Positions 30,035-39,348 of a stretch of 64,000 bases of DNA are shown piece after piece. Where the stretch lies: positions 34,367-98,366 of the forward strand of contig NZ_JHET01000012.1 in assembly GCF_000685355.1 (NCBI RefSeq), given 5' to 3'. The position numbers were made by a program, and so were the translations under genes. Position 1 is the first letter of the stretch. Each line of letters opens with the position of its first letter. The notes under the pieces are model-generated. The model made no database searches and was not told where the DNA came from. It saw nothing but the letters and a program-made list of their open reading frames with translations. This DNA is from Microbacterium sp. CH12i (GTDB taxonomy: Bacteria; Actinomycetota; Actinomycetes; Actinomycetales; Microbacteriaceae).

Positions 30035-30111
30035 ACTAACTCATTGCGGACGCGTCCGTCTTCTGTTTCCATCGTGACCAGAGGGCGGGCGCGTTCTCGT
30101 TTGTGGAGCCT

Positions 30112-30855
30112 ATGAAGATTCTCCTTCCACCTTCTGAGACCAAGCGTGCCGGTGGTTCTGGCAAGCCGCTGTCGCTCGAGAAGCTCGCTTTTTCGTCGTT
30201 GACGCCACAGCGCGCGAGCATCGTTGATGCGCTCGTCGCCCTGGCGGCTGACCCTGTCGAGGCGCGTCGGGTGCTCAAACTCAGCGAGCGGCAACTCACC
30301 GACATTGAGGACAATCGCGTGCTGCGCTCAGCGCCGACGATGCCAGCGGTCGATCGTTACACTGGAGTGCTGTTCGATGCTCTGGATGCGACGACCCTCG
30401 ATTCTGCGTCCAGACGATGGCTGGGGAGCCACGTCTGGATTCACTCCGCACCCTTCGGTCTGATCTCCGCGCTCGACGCGATCCCCGCGTATCGACTCGC
30501 TGCCGGAACCTCTCTGCCGGGTATCGCGCCGTTGCGCCGGCACTGGGCAGAAGCGAGTTCCGCAGCGATCGCGCAAGAGTCGCCGCCATTCGTTCTTGAT
30601 CTGCGCAGCGAGGCCTATGTTGCGCTGGGCCCTGTGCCAGCATCCGTGTCTTCGGCATACGTGCGCGTCGTCACGGATGCTGGAAAAGCGCTCAACCACT
30701 TCAATAAGAAGGCCAAGGGCGAGCTGGTTCGGGCACTGGCGAAGGATCGACCGCGGCTGCGTTCACTTGCAGGTTTGCAGGAGTGGGCGCGGGCGCGCGA
30801 TTTCACTTTTCGTTCCACGACCGATGCTCGGGTCATTGAACTCTTAGTGAAGTGA
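30112..30855 (+). CDS. yaaA: YaaA/UPF0246 family protein (peroxide stress)
   Basis: 247 residues starting MKILLPPSETK, the family hallmark, with further motifs VLFDALDATTLD, SAPFGLISALDAIPAYRL and VLDLRSEAYVAL, and the basic C-terminal HFNKKAKGELVRAL. In E. coli YaaA lowers intracellular iron and DNA damage under peroxide stress; DNA-binding helix-hairpin-helix features have been described for the family. Stands alone after the atp operon. Confidence 0.85.
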   Translation: MKILLPPSETKRAGGSGKPLSLEKLAFSSLTPQRASIVDALVALAADPVEARRVLKLSERQLTDIEDNRVLRSAPTMPAVDRYTGVLFDALDATTLDSASRRWLGSHVWIHSAPFGLISALDAIPAYRLAAGTSLPGIAPLRRHWAEASSAAIAQESPPFVLDLRSEAYVALGPVPASVSSAYVRVVTDAGKALNHFNKKAKGELVRALAKDRPRLRSLAGLQEWARARDFTFRSTTDARVIELLVK

Positions 30856-30893
30856 TGAACAGACACGACACTTTCAGTCGTGCGCGAATATCC

Positions 30894-30913
30894 CAATCAC
30901 GCTAGTGTGATTG
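30894..30913. promoter_or_regulatory. Inverted repeat CAATCAC-N6-GTGATTG upstream of the DUF5684-like gene
   Basis: Perfect seven-base arms at 30894-30900 and 30907-30913, overlapping TTGACG (30911-30916), a plausible -35 element for the following gene. Candidate operator; a hairpin CACGAC/GTCGTG just before it (from about 30866) may end the yaaA transcript. Confidence 0.4.
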
Positions 30914-30953
30914 ACGCGATGCGGAATGTATCGCCTACTCCATGGAGGGGTCA

Positions 30954-31731
30954 ATGGACAACTACTACTACGACACCGCCACTGCCGGTCTGTTCGCGGG
31001 CATCATCGTCTTCGGCCTGATCTTCGCGGTTATCGGATATGTCTTGTCTTCGCTGTTCCTGATGAAGATCTTCGAAAAGGCTGGCGTACAGGGCAAATGG
31101 CGCGGCCTGGATCCCGGTCTACAACACCATGATCCTTCCTTAAGCTCGGCCCGACATGAGCCCTTGGCTGATTCTGTATGCCTTTGGTGCGACCGTTCTG
31201 CTCAGCTGGGTACCGGTCATCGGACAACTCATCGGACTCGCAGCCTACGTGCTGATGATCCTCGCGGCCTACCGCGTTGGACAGAAGCTCCAGAAGGAGG
31301 GTGCATGGGTCGTCCTCTACATCTTCTTGTCGATCGTCTGGCTCGGAATCAACGCTTTCGACAAGTCGCGTTGGAACACTCAGATCCCGCCCGCACCGTG
31401 GGCTGGCAATGCCTTCTTCGCTGACCGCACCACGTGGGATGGCGTTCCTACTCAGCCTTCGGCTGCAGTTGCGCCCGGCTATGGCGCTGCACCGCAGGGT
31501 TACGCACCGCCGCAGGGCTACCAGCAGCCTGCTGCACCTGGCTACCCGCAGACTGGCGCTCCTGGTTACCAGCAGCCTGCTGCACCGGCAGCACCTGGCT
31601 ACCAGCCGCCGGCAGCTCCTGCTACGCCGCCAGCTCCGGTGACGCCGCCGCCGGCCGCTCCGACGCAGCCGCCGACGGCGCCGCCGGCTCCGCCCGCACC
31701 GCCGGTCAACCCGACGCAGCCACCTGCGTGA
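30954..31731 (+). CDS. DUF5684-like membrane protein with Pro-rich tail, frameshifted in this sequence
   Basis: First segment MDNYYYDTATAGLF... has one helix (FAGIIVFGLIFAVIGYVLSSLFLMKIF) and ends GVQGKW; the continuation AWIPVYNTMI and then the segment starting SPWLILYAFGATVLLSWVPVIGQL lie in other frames. Breaks are near 31100 and between 31133 and 31153. The combined pattern, K-W-(R)-A-W-I-P-V-Y-N-x-x followed by two more helices, is that of DUF5684 proteins. The C-terminal 100 residues are a Pro/Ala/Gln/Tyr-rich disordered tail with PGYQQPAAP-type repeats. GGAGGGG lies three bases before ATG 30954. Function unknown. Confidence 0.7.
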
Positions 31732-31742
31732 TGAACTGAATG

Positions 31743-31772
31743 AAGGGTCCTCGATTTCGATCGAGGGCCCTT
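31743..31772 (+). terminator. Intrinsic terminator after the DUF5684-like gene
   Basis: 13-bp stem (31743-31755 with 31760-31772, one G-T pair) around a TTCG loop; the right arm ends CCCTTTG, giving a weak T tract. Confidence 0.8.
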
Positions 31773-31839
31773 TGTCGTTCATGGCCAGGATTCCGGTAGC
31801 GTTGACATAGTCATGTTGCAGCGCCGAGTCGAAGCATCC

Positions 31840-31891
31840 GATTCTCACGGTGCGCAGGTATGACGCAGTTCTACTACGATGTGTGAGAATC
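31840..31891. promoter_or_regulatory. Nine-base inverted repeat upstream of the PP2C gene
   Basis: GATTCTCAC at 31840-31848 and GTGAGAATC at 31883-31891 are perfectly complementary, 34 bases apart. TACGAT (31875-31880), a candidate -10 box, lies between them. Could loop DNA with a dimeric regulator or fold in the leader. Confidence 0.4.
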
Positions 31892-31933
31892 TTGCGGCCG
31901 CCCGAAGCGCCGCTTTCAACCCGGAGGCCCCAT

Positions 31934-32790
31934 TTGTCTGAGACGACCACGCAGACCCATCGCGTTGCCGTCGCCGCTGGTGACGACGTGGTGCTGACCT
32001 GGGCTGGAGTCACCGACACGGGTCTTCGCCGCGATAACAACCAGGATGCTTTCCTGGCCGAGTATCCCTTGTTCGTCGTCGCTGACGGTATGGGGGGGCA
32101 TGCGGGTGGCGAGATTGCCAGCCAAAGCACGATCGCACGGCTGCAAGAGGTTGTCAGTACCGGCGTCATCACCACGGGTGCCATCGAGGAAGCGCTTGAG
32201 CACGTCGTTGGGGATATTGCTGCGCATCCGGACACCACGGACGAAGGCACTGGTACGACACTCACGGGCGTACTGTTCTCTCTCGCTGAGGACGGCCCGC
32301 GCTGGATTTCGCTCAACATTGGCGACTCACGTGTCTACTTGCTGCGTGACGATCGACTGGTGCAGGTGACCACCGATCACTCCGTCGTTCAAGAGCTGAT
32401 CAGCTCGGGCGACTCAGCCCGGAAGAGGCCGAGGGCCACCCGTACAGCAACGTCATCACCCGCGCCGTCGGAGCAAGCGAGCTCACCGCGCCCGACTATC
32501 TCGGGATCGAGGTGCTTGACGGCGACCGATTCGTGGTGTGTTCGGACGGCCTCACCAAGGAACTCACCGACTACGGCATCCAGCATTTCTTGCGTGAGCA
32601 TGCTGACCCCGCAATCGCGGTCGACGCCATGCTCGCTGCGGCGCTGGAGAACGGCGGTCGCGACAACGTGACCGTGATCATTGTGAAGGTCGAGCGCACC
32701 GGCGGCGACTCCGCGATCGACAATGCAGATACATCGAAGATTCAGATCATCGATGAGTCGTCCTCCACAGTGGAGCAGACCGCCGAATAG
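31934..32790 (+). CDS. PP2C-type Ser/Thr protein phosphatase, frameshifted in this sequence
   Basis: About 286 residues. Metal-binding motifs are VTDTGLRRDNNQDAF, VADGMGGHAGGEIA, the segment GTGTTLTG, and in the second frame VVCSDGLTKEL and GGRDNVTVIIV. The frame break is near 32413, where one C is missing from GACCTCAGCCC; with it, DLSPEEAEGHPYSNVITRAVGA reads through. Starts at TTG 31934, with GGAGG seven bases upstream. Probably the PstP-type partner of Hanks-type kinases, although no kinase gene is next to it. Confidence 0.88.
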
Positions 32791-32846
32791 CCTCTTCTGG
32801 CTGTGGATAACGGCCTGGCGGGTCGTGGACGGCGTGCAATAGGGGC

Positions 32847-35663
32847 ATGGATCTTGAGCCACTCACCCTGCCGGCAACGCCGGCTGCACCTCGAAGGCAA
32901 CCGGTCCCGGTGCTGGCGGCGGTCGTCCCCATCGCGGCAGGCGTCGTGCTGTGGCTTGTGACGGGGTCGATCTTCTCGTTGTGTTTCGCCGCGCTCGGCC
33001 CGCTGATGATCGGGGCTTCGCTGCTTGATGGTCTTCGCACCCGTCGTCGCGAGCGTCGTGTAGCGGCGGAGGAGGAGACAGCAGGTTGGCGTCGAGCAGA
33101 GCAGGACCTGCGTCGCCGTCACCAACGCGAGCGCCGCGAACTGCGACGCGTCCATCCGGATGCTGCGGCCTGCGTGCAGGATCCGCCGCTGCGCGACCTG
33201 CAGGCTCTCGATGAGGCAACGCCGATCGTCATCGGATCGGGTGCCCGTCGCAGCGTGCTGCGAGTGACGGGTGATGACAGCGAGCGCTCTCGTGCGTTTC
33301 GTGAGCGAGCGAGCGATGTCCACGACGTTCCGATCGTCGTGCCGATGGGACGCGGCGTCTGTCTGCGCGGTCCCGCACCCGTGGCAGCAGCTGCAGCCAG
33401 GGCACTCATCGTGCAGCTGTGTCTGCGTCACGCACCAGCGCAGCTTGCACTGGTAGGAGACGGACTCGCTCCGTTGGGTCTGGATAGCTTTCCGCACGCA
33501 GGTCGGCCGCGGCGCGGCGCGTGGCGGCTCGCCGTGAATCTGGCCGATGGCGACTGCACGGATGCGGCTGCCGAGGTACGTGTCTGTGGTCCGGGCGGCG
33601 AAGTGCCGGAGGGCGTGACGACCGTGGTCGACTGCGCTGATCCAGGGCACACCAGCGTGCGTACTACGGCCGGTGTCGAGGACATCGTGGTGGAGTGTCT
33701 GTCGCGGCCGCAGGCCGTGGCAATCGCCGCTGGCAGCATGGAACGTGAAGGTGAGGTGGCACAACTACCAGACAGCGTCGCGCTCGAGGAACTCACGCAG
33801 GGCGACGACAGCGGCTCAGCCCGGCTCCGAGCCGCGATCGGCCGCACAGAGAGCGCGGAGGTGGTACTCGATCTCGTGGAAGACGGGCCGCATGCGATCG
33901 TGACGGGGATGACTGGCTCGGGGAAAAGCGAGCTGCTGGTGACCTGGGTGACCTCGATGGCACGGACGCACAGTCCAGAAGAGGTGACCTTCGTCTTAGC
34001 CGATTTCAAGGGCGGCACCGCATTCGACCCGCTGCGTTCCCTGCCGCACGTCGCAGCCGTGATTACGGACTTGGATGACGAGGGCGCCCGTCGCGGCGTG
34101 CAGAGCTTGACGGCCGAGCTTCGACGCAGAGAGACGGTGCTCCAAGAGCTCGGAGTAAGGAACGTCGCGGAGAGTAAAGGACAGCTGGCGCGACTTGTGA
34201 TTGTGGTCGACGAGTTCGCCGCGCTTTTGCAAGAGCACCCCGACCTCGGAGCGGTCTTCACAGATGTGGCGGCACGAGGCAGGGCTCTCGGCATGCATCT
34301 CATCCTCGGCACGCAGCGGGCGGCGGGAGTCATCCGCGATGCACTGGCAGCCAACTGTCCGCTGCGGGTGAGCCTGCGTGTTACCGAGGCAGCGGACAGT
34401 CGCCTCGTGATCGGCTCAGATGAGGCGGCTGAGTTGCCTGGTGGCGCAGGCTCGCGCGGCTTGGCGTTCGTGCGCCGCCCACAAGATTCATCCCCCGCCG
34501 CCGTGCGTGTGGCGCTCACCGGTGCGGGGGACCTGCGCAGCATCGGCGCGCGGTTCTCCGATGCGCCGGTACCCACCAGCCCATGGCTGCCTCCGCTGCC
34601 GCGACGTCTGGCGCTCGCGGCGCTCGCTCACGCGCACCCGGCGGGGGAGTCGCTGCTCCTTGGCCTTGCAGACGAACCGGAGAAGCAGCGTCAGATACCC
34701 GTGCTGCTGAGGCCAGGAGTAGATCGGGGGATCGTTGTGATCGGAGGCAGCGGATCGGGACGCACGACAGTGCTGCGGGCTCTGTCAGCGCAGAACCAAC
34801 GTGCGGTATTCATCGATTCTGATCCGGAGCGAGCGTGGGACACGGTTGCTGATCTCTCTGAGGGAGATCTTCCTGCGCCTGACCTCGTACTGTGTGATGA
34901 CCTCGATCAGCTCACTGCCGCATTTCCCATCGAACATGCCCAAGTGTTCCTCGAACGGTTTGAGAAGCTTGTGCGCACAGCAGCGGTGCGTGGGTGCACG
35001 ATCGTCGTGACGACCAGCCGCGTCTCGGGTCAGATCTCGAGGGTGATCGAGGCGCTGCCGACTCGGATGCTGTTGCGCATGGGCACCAAACTCGAACATC
35101 TCGCAGCAGGCGGTGAGAACGACGGCTACCGCCGCGATCGGCCTGCCGGGCGCGCGAGAATGGACAATCGTGAGGTGCAGATCGTCTGGGCCGAACCTGA
35201 CGTGAGTGGCGAGCAGGATGCCCGAATCCCAACGGCGCGGGCAACAAGCGGGGGTGAGGGTGCGCGCGCGACGAGCTGGGCTGCGGCTGCTCGCGTGGTG
35301 GGCGTGGTCGCGCCGGGCGCCCGACGGGTTGTTGAGGCGCTGCGCGCCGCGCATCCGAACTGCGAGGTGAAGCCGGTCTCCGATCGCTCGCAAGATGCTC
35401 CTTCCGAGCTGGGCGGCGGACGGCAGACAATCCTGGTCGGCGATCCAGAGACCTGGCAGCGTCACTGGGGCCTGTGGCAGCAGATCCGACTCGAGGGAGA
35501 GATGCTGATCCTTGCGGAATGCGCGGCGGAGTTGCGTGCCTTCACCGGCAGCCGGACGCTGCCGCCGTATGCCGAACCTCACGTCGGGCGTGCGTGGAGC
35601 ATCCAGGACGGACGCCAGCCCAGACGCGTAATCATTCCCGAACTTGATCCTTCGAACCGGTGA
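32847..35663 (+). CDS. FtsK/SpoIIIE-domain ATPase, EccC/EssC-like, with degenerate second P-loop
   Basis: 938 residues. Two N-terminal helices (PVLAAVVPIAAGVVLWLVTG and FSLCFAALGPLMIGASLL), an Arg/Glu-rich coiled segment, then the first ATPase domain with Walker A GMTGSGKSELL (about residue 354) and Walker B LVIVVDEFAALL (about 451). A second ATPase module follows with GGSGSGRTTVL (about 632) and LVLCDDLDQL; the Walker lysine is replaced by Arg, so it probably does not hydrolyse ATP well. Architecture resembles type VII secretion coupling ATPases but shorter and without WXG100 or other ecc genes nearby. Starts 57 bases after the PP2C gene; RBS AGGGG. Confidence 0.85.
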   Translation: MDLEPLTLPATPAAPRRQPVPVLAAVVPIAAGVVLWLVTGSIFSLCFAALGPLMIGASLLDGLRTRRRERRVAAEEETAGWRRAEQDLRRRHQRERRELRRVHPDAAACVQDPPLRDLQALDEATPIVIGSGARRSVLRVTGDDSERSRAFRERASDVHDVPIVVPMGRGVCLRGPAPVAAAAARALIVQLCLRHAPAQLALVGDGLAPLGLDSFPHAGRPRRGAWRLAVNLADGDCTDAAAEVRVCGPGGEVPEGVTTVVDCADPGHTSVRTTAGVEDIVVECLSRPQAVAIAAGSMEREGEVAQLPDSVALEELTQGDDSGSARLRAAIGRTESAEVVLDLVEDGPHAIVTGMTGSGKSELLVTWVTSMARTHSPEEVTFVLADFKGGTAFDPLRSLPHVAAVITDLDDEGARRGVQSLTAELRRRETVLQELGVRNVAESKGQLARLVIVVDEFAALLQEHPDLGAVFTDVAARGRALGMHLILGTQRAAGVIRDALAANCPLRVSLRVTEAADSRLVIGSDEAAELPGGAGSRGLAFVRRPQDSSPAAVRVALTGAGDLRSIGARFSDAPVPTSPWLPPLPRRLALAALAHAHPAGESLLLGLADEPEKQRQIPVLLRPGVDRGIVVIGGSGSGRTTVLRALSAQNQRAVFIDSDPERAWDTVADLSEGDLPAPDLVLCDDLDQLTAAFPIEHAQVFLERFEKLVRTAAVRGCTIVVTTSRVSGQISRVIEALPTRMLLRMGTKLEHLAAGGENDGYRRDRPAGRARMDNREVQIVWAEPDVSGEQDARIPTARATSGGEGARATSWAAAARVVGVVAPGARRVVEALRAAHPNCEVKPVSDRSQDAPSELGGGRQTILVGDPETWQRHWGLWQQIRLEGEMLILAECAAELRAFTGSRTLPPYAEPHVGRAWSIQDGRQPRRVIIPELDPSNR

Positions 35664-35678
35664 TTTGAGAATTCAGAG

Positions 35679-35717
35679 CACCGGTCTCACACACCGGTCT
35701 CTCACACCGGCCTCACA
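35679..35717. repeat. 13-bp tandem repeat, three copies, at the ald stop codon
   Basis: Units at 35679-35691, 35692-35704 and 35705-35717, consensus CACCGGTCTCACA with single changes in copies two and three. On the minus strand every unit carries a TGTGA or similar; the last overlaps the ald stop (35713-35715). Lies between convergent genes, like the repeat behind cysE. Confidence 0.85.
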
Positions 35718-36825
35718 GCACTGACTCGAGTGGCCGAACATCCATGCCGTGAGCCACAGCGACGCCGTCGTTGAGCACCGCACCGCCCGCGATATTGAGG
35801 CCTGCGGCCAACGCCGTGTCGGCGCGAAGCGCGTCTTTCCACCCGCGGCGTGCGATCTGGCGCACATAGGGGAGCGTCGCGTTGGTGAGCGCGGAGGTCG
35901 AGGTATTCGGAACCGCACCGGGCATGTTGGCGACGCAGTAGAACACCGTGTCGTGCACGGCGAACGTCGGATCATCATGTGTTGTCGCATGAGTGTCTTC
36001 GAAGCAGCCGCCCTGGTCGACGGCGATGTCGACGAGGACGCTGCCGGGGCGCATCTCAGCGACCATGTCGTTGGTGACGAGTTTCGGTGCGCGCGCTCCG
36101 GGGATCAGCACCGAGCCGATCACCAGGTCAGAGGCGGTGACCGCTCGCCGCAGATCCATCGGGTTGGATGCCGCGGTCTTCACACGCCCGGAGAAGTGAT
36201 CATCGAGCATCCGCAGTCGGGGGATGTTGGTGTCGAAGATGGTGACGTCCGCGCCCATGCCGCTGGCGATCACCGCGGCGTTTGCGCCGGCGACACCTCC
36301 ACCGATGACGGTGACGGTAGCGGGCCGGGTGCCGGGTACACCTGACATCAGCAGGCCGAGGCCGCCGTTCGAGCGCAGCAGTGTGTTCGCTCCGACGAGA
36401 GGCGCCAGCCGCCCGGCGACCTCGCTCATGGGAGCAAGGAGCGGGAGCCCGCCTCCAGCCAGCTGCACAGTCTCATACGCGATGGCGGTCACGCCGTCAG
36501 CGAGGAGCCGTTCGGTCAACGGGCGATCGGCGGCGAGGTGAAGATAGGTGAACAGCGTCAGATCATCGCGAAAATACCGATATTCACTGGCGATCGGCTC
36601 CTTCACCTTGAGCAGCAGTTCTGCGCACGCCCACACCTCAGCAGCGTCATCCAGCAGCGTGGCGCCTGCCTCCGCATACTCGGTATCGGGCATGGATGAG
36701 CCCACACCCGCCCCGGATTGCACGAAGACCTCGTGCCCAGACTTCACCAGATCGTGCACGCCAGCGGGCGTGAGCGCGACACGGTACTCGTTGTTTTTGA
36801 CCTCGGTGGGGACGCTGATCCTCAT
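35713..36825 (-). CDS. ald: Alanine dehydrogenase
   Basis: 370 residues. N-terminal MRISVPTEVKNNEYRVALTP, the active-site lysine/histidine segment EVFVQSGAGVGSSMPDTEY, LFTYLHLAAD, and the NAD-binding GGGVAGANAAVIASGMGADVTIFD. Oxidatively deaminates alanine to pyruvate. Start 36825 has AGGAGAGGAG upstream; the longer frame to 36852 would begin before this site. Also the usual homologue for pyridine nucleotide transhydrogenase alpha, excluded by its length and neighbours. Confidence 0.95.
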   Translation of the reverse strand: MRISVPTEVKNNEYRVALTPAGVHDLVKSGHEVFVQSGAGVGSSMPDTEYAEAGATLLDDAAEVWACAELLLKVKEPIASEYRYFRDDLTLFTYLHLAADRPLTERLLADGVTAIAYETVQLAGGGLPLLAPMSEVAGRLAPLVGANTLLRSNGGLGLLMSGVPGTRPATVTVIGGGVAGANAAVIASGMGADVTIFDTNIPRLRMLDDHFSGRVKTAASNPMDLRRAVTASDLVIGSVLIPGARAPKLVTNDMVAEMRPGSVLVDIAVDQGGCFEDTHATTHDDPTFAVHDTVFYCVANMPGAVPNTSTSALTNATLPYVRQIARRGWKDALRADTALAAGLNIAGGAVLNDGVAVAHGMDVRPLESVL

Positions 36826-36866
36826 CGTGGCTCCTCTCCTTCCCCTCGACATTGAGGGGGGTTTCA

Positions 36867-36881
36867 GCCCTGGGTCAGGGC
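36867..36881 (-). terminator. Hairpin after the asparaginase gene
   Basis: GCCCTG-GGT-CAGGGC at 36867-36881, two bases past the asparaginase stop; a second hairpin, CCCCTC/GAGGGG at 36842-36859, follows before ald. No clear T tract. Confidence 0.5.
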
Positions 36882-36882
36882 A

Positions 36883-37876
36883 TCAGATGCCGGCGCCGGG
36901 ACGGATCATCCCGACGTCATTCCCTCCGCCGAGTACGGCGAGGGGAAGTTTGCTGGCCAGCGTTGCCACGTTAGCCTCGTTGAGGGCACCGCGCGGGCGA
37001 GGAGAGTTGCGGCGACGATTGTCGCCGCACGTCCCGAGCCATCGAGCATCTTCAGCGCCACTGTGGTGCCGTTCGGCGCAACCATGACCATGATGCCTTC
37101 GGCGCCCCCCTTGGCGAACACGCCGAGAGTCTCGATCGCGATCGTGTCGGGTCGCCCCGGTCCCTCGATGGTCCAGGGGTTCTCCTTGACCGCACGAACC
37201 AGCGTGCCAGCGACGCGGTGCAGGGCGAACGGCGACCGCTCGGACGCCGTGCCGATCCGGTGGATGCCACGGGCAAGACCCGCCAACGTGATGGCGTGCA
37301 CCGGCGCCCCGCATCCGTCAATAGACGTGTGCGCGATCTTCTCGCCCGTAAGACGCTCGACCACTTCGCGAATGTGCAGTTGCAGCGGATGCAACGGATC
37401 GAGGTATCCGTCGGTTGCCCAGCCGGTCGCCACGCAGGCGCGGAGCATCGCAGCATGTTTTCCAGAGCAGTTCATCCGGATGCGTGCCGGCTCGCCGTGT
37501 TCGCGGACCAGCTCATCACGGGTGGCGGTGTCAGTCGGCCATGCGGCCGGGCACGCGAGCTGATCTTCAGTGAGCCCACCTGCGGTCAAAACCTCGCGGA
37601 CGACGTCGGCGTGACGGTTAGTGCCGACATGACTGGCCGTTGCGAGCGCGAGATGCTCGCCGGCAAGTTCTGCGCCAGCTGTAATGCAGGCCACCGCCTG
37701 AAGCGGCTTCAAGCTGGAGCGGGGGAGGATCAGCGCGTCCGGGTTTCCCAGGCGCTGGTGACCTCACCGTCGGGTGACAGGACGATCGCCGCGCCCGCAT
37801 GGCGGGATTCGACGAACCCACTTCGGTCGACGACGGCGAGTTCTACGGCATCCGCAACAGTGAAAGTCTCCAACAC
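36883..37876 (-). CDS. Class 3 L-asparaginase (AnsA/Rhizobium etli type), two frame breaks
   Basis: Hydrolyses asparagine to aspartate and ammonia. Family signatures: RSSLKPLQA (nucleophile Ser and Lys pair), NCSGKHAAML (zinc Cys and Lys) and DGCGAPVHA (second zinc Cys). Start GTG 37876 is the first possible codon (an in-frame TAG lies at 37888-37886) and gives TVADAVELAVVDRSGFVESRHAGA. The frame breaks near 37749 (one G missing in TGGGGAAAC) and near 36990 (one G missing in GCGCGGGTGCC); after repair the C-terminus reads GALNEANVATLASKL...GMIRPGAGI. Start codon lies 37 bases from the divergent OsmC gene. Confidence 0.88.
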
Positions 37877-37912
37877 CCCTCCACCCTAAACTCTGCGTGC
37901 CAGACTGACCGC

Positions 37913-38386
37913 ATGAGGCTCGGAGAACATCACTACGCATTGACCACAACGTGGACAGGAAATCTCGGCTCCGGTACCAGCGGATACCGCGATTACTCCA
38001 GAGACGTCACGATCGAGGTCGAAGGAAAGCCGACGCTGCTCGCATCCGCGGACAAGCCGTTCCGCGGCGACCCGGAGCGCTGGAATCCAGAGGACATGCT
38101 CATCGCCTCGTTGTCCGAATGTCACCTGCTGTCATACCTGCACGCCTGCGTGGTTGCCGGCGTCGTGGTCGTCTCGTATCGCGACACCGCGACCGGCGTC
38201 ATGACCGAGGACGGCAAGAGCGGCGGCGCGTTCACCGAAGTGCTGCTGCGCCCAGAGGTGGTCGTCGCCGACGCATCGATGATCGCGGCGGCAGAACGCG
38301 CACACGACGACGCCCACCAAATGTGCTTTATCGCGAACTCGATGAATTTCCCGGTTCGTCATCAGGCGACTGTCACTGCGGCGTAG
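37913..38386 (+). CDS. OsmC family peroxiredoxin-like protein
   Basis: 157 residues. Two redox cysteines lie in SECHLLSYLHAC and MCFIANSMNFPV, with the substrate arginine region ADKPFRGDPERWNPEDML. OsmC/Ohr proteins reduce organic hydroperoxides. ATG at 37913 chosen; CAGACT six bases upstream could be a weak -10 box for a leaderless start. Divergent from the asparaginase gene. Confidence 0.87.
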   Translation: MRLGEHHYALTTTWTGNLGSGTSGYRDYSRDVTIEVEGKPTLLASADKPFRGDPERWNPEDMLIASLSECHLLSYLHACVVAGVVVVSYRDTATGVMTEDGKSGGAFTEVLLRPEVVVADASMIAAAERAHDDAHQMCFIANSMNFPVRHQATVTAA

Positions 38387-38400
38387 GCAGCTTCGTCTGC

Positions 38401-39203
38401 TCAGCGGCGCTCGTGCGGCAATGCCTGCTTGATCTTCTCGATCGGACCCTGCGCGGGAGGCTCGTTGTACACGCCAGCGAGTTCTTGCTCCGACAGCGAG
38501 TGGATTGCCGCCATGATCTGATCAGTCGCGAGTCGACGCGCTTTGCCGCTGGATGCCGGACCGTGCACCGACAAATCGATCGGATCGCCGAACCGTACCG
38601 TGATGCGCTCTTTCATGGACGGGAGCTTGGCACCCTTCGGCATGGCCTTATCGGTGCCGATGAGCCCGACCGGAACCACTGGCGCCCCGGTCTGCAAGGC
38701 GAGGAAGGCGACACCGGTGCGGCCCTTGTAAAGGCGTCCGTCCGTGGAGCGCGTGCCTTCCGGGTAGAGCGCAACGGCGAGGCCGTCGTCGAGTAGCTGG
38801 CGCTGCTGGTCGAGGGCATCGAGTGCTGCCTGTCCTGCTCCTCGGCGCACGGGGATTGCCCCGATCGACTGGAAGAACGTCCGCGAAACGGCGCCTTTGA
38901 ATCCGGTGCCTCGAAATAGGTCGATTTCGCCAGGAACTGGACGGGGCGGGGCGCGGCGACCGGAATCGCGATCGAGTCGATGAACGACAGGTGGTTGCTC
39001 GCGAAGATCACGGGCCCATCGAGAGGGACACGATCGCGTCCCTCTACCCGCGGGCGGTAGATCACGCGCGCCAGCATGCCTATCACGGCACGTCCCATGG
39101 CATATGTTGCGCCGGCGTGACGCGGAGTAGCGGAGTCCTCTGCAGCCTCCGCTACGACCTCTTCGGGGGCCGGCTCAGAAGTGTCGGACTGCTCAGAGGT
39201 CAT
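38401..39203 (-). CDS. 1-acyl-sn-glycerol-3-phosphate acyltransferase (PlsC-like), frameshifted
   Basis: About 267 residues. First frame has the catalytic HX4D as NHLSFIDS and ends AKSTYFEAP; the second frame has VRRGAGQAALDALD, ALYPEGTRS and GRTGVAFLALQTGAPVVPVGL. The break is near 38904: one G is missing from the minus-strand CCGGGATTC; repaired, it reads TYFEAPGFKGAVSRTFFQSIGAIPVRRG. N-terminal 30 residues are acidic. Start ATG 39203 with TAGCCT exactly six bases upstream. Confidence 0.88.
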
Positions 39204-39209
39204 CAGATC

Positions 39210-39215
39210 AGGCTA
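39210..39215 (-). promoter_or_regulatory. -10 box TAGCCT, leaderless start of plsC-like gene
   Basis: TAGCCT, six bases (GATCTG) and ATG at 39203 on the minus strand. Confidence 0.5.
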
Positions 39216-39348
39216 CTCCGCGATCCATGCTCTCCATGGCATAGAACTCTCACCGGCCGGTCGAGGTCCGCAACGGGAGCCTCTCCCAGCGAGGGCAAAG
39301 GCGAATGCGAGAAGATAGGACGTCCCCCCACGATTTTGAGGTTTCACT

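Noticed and set aside
30035..30111. Rho-independent terminator after atpC
   Set aside because: GCGGACGCGTCCGT is palindromic but leaves almost no loop; not convincing.
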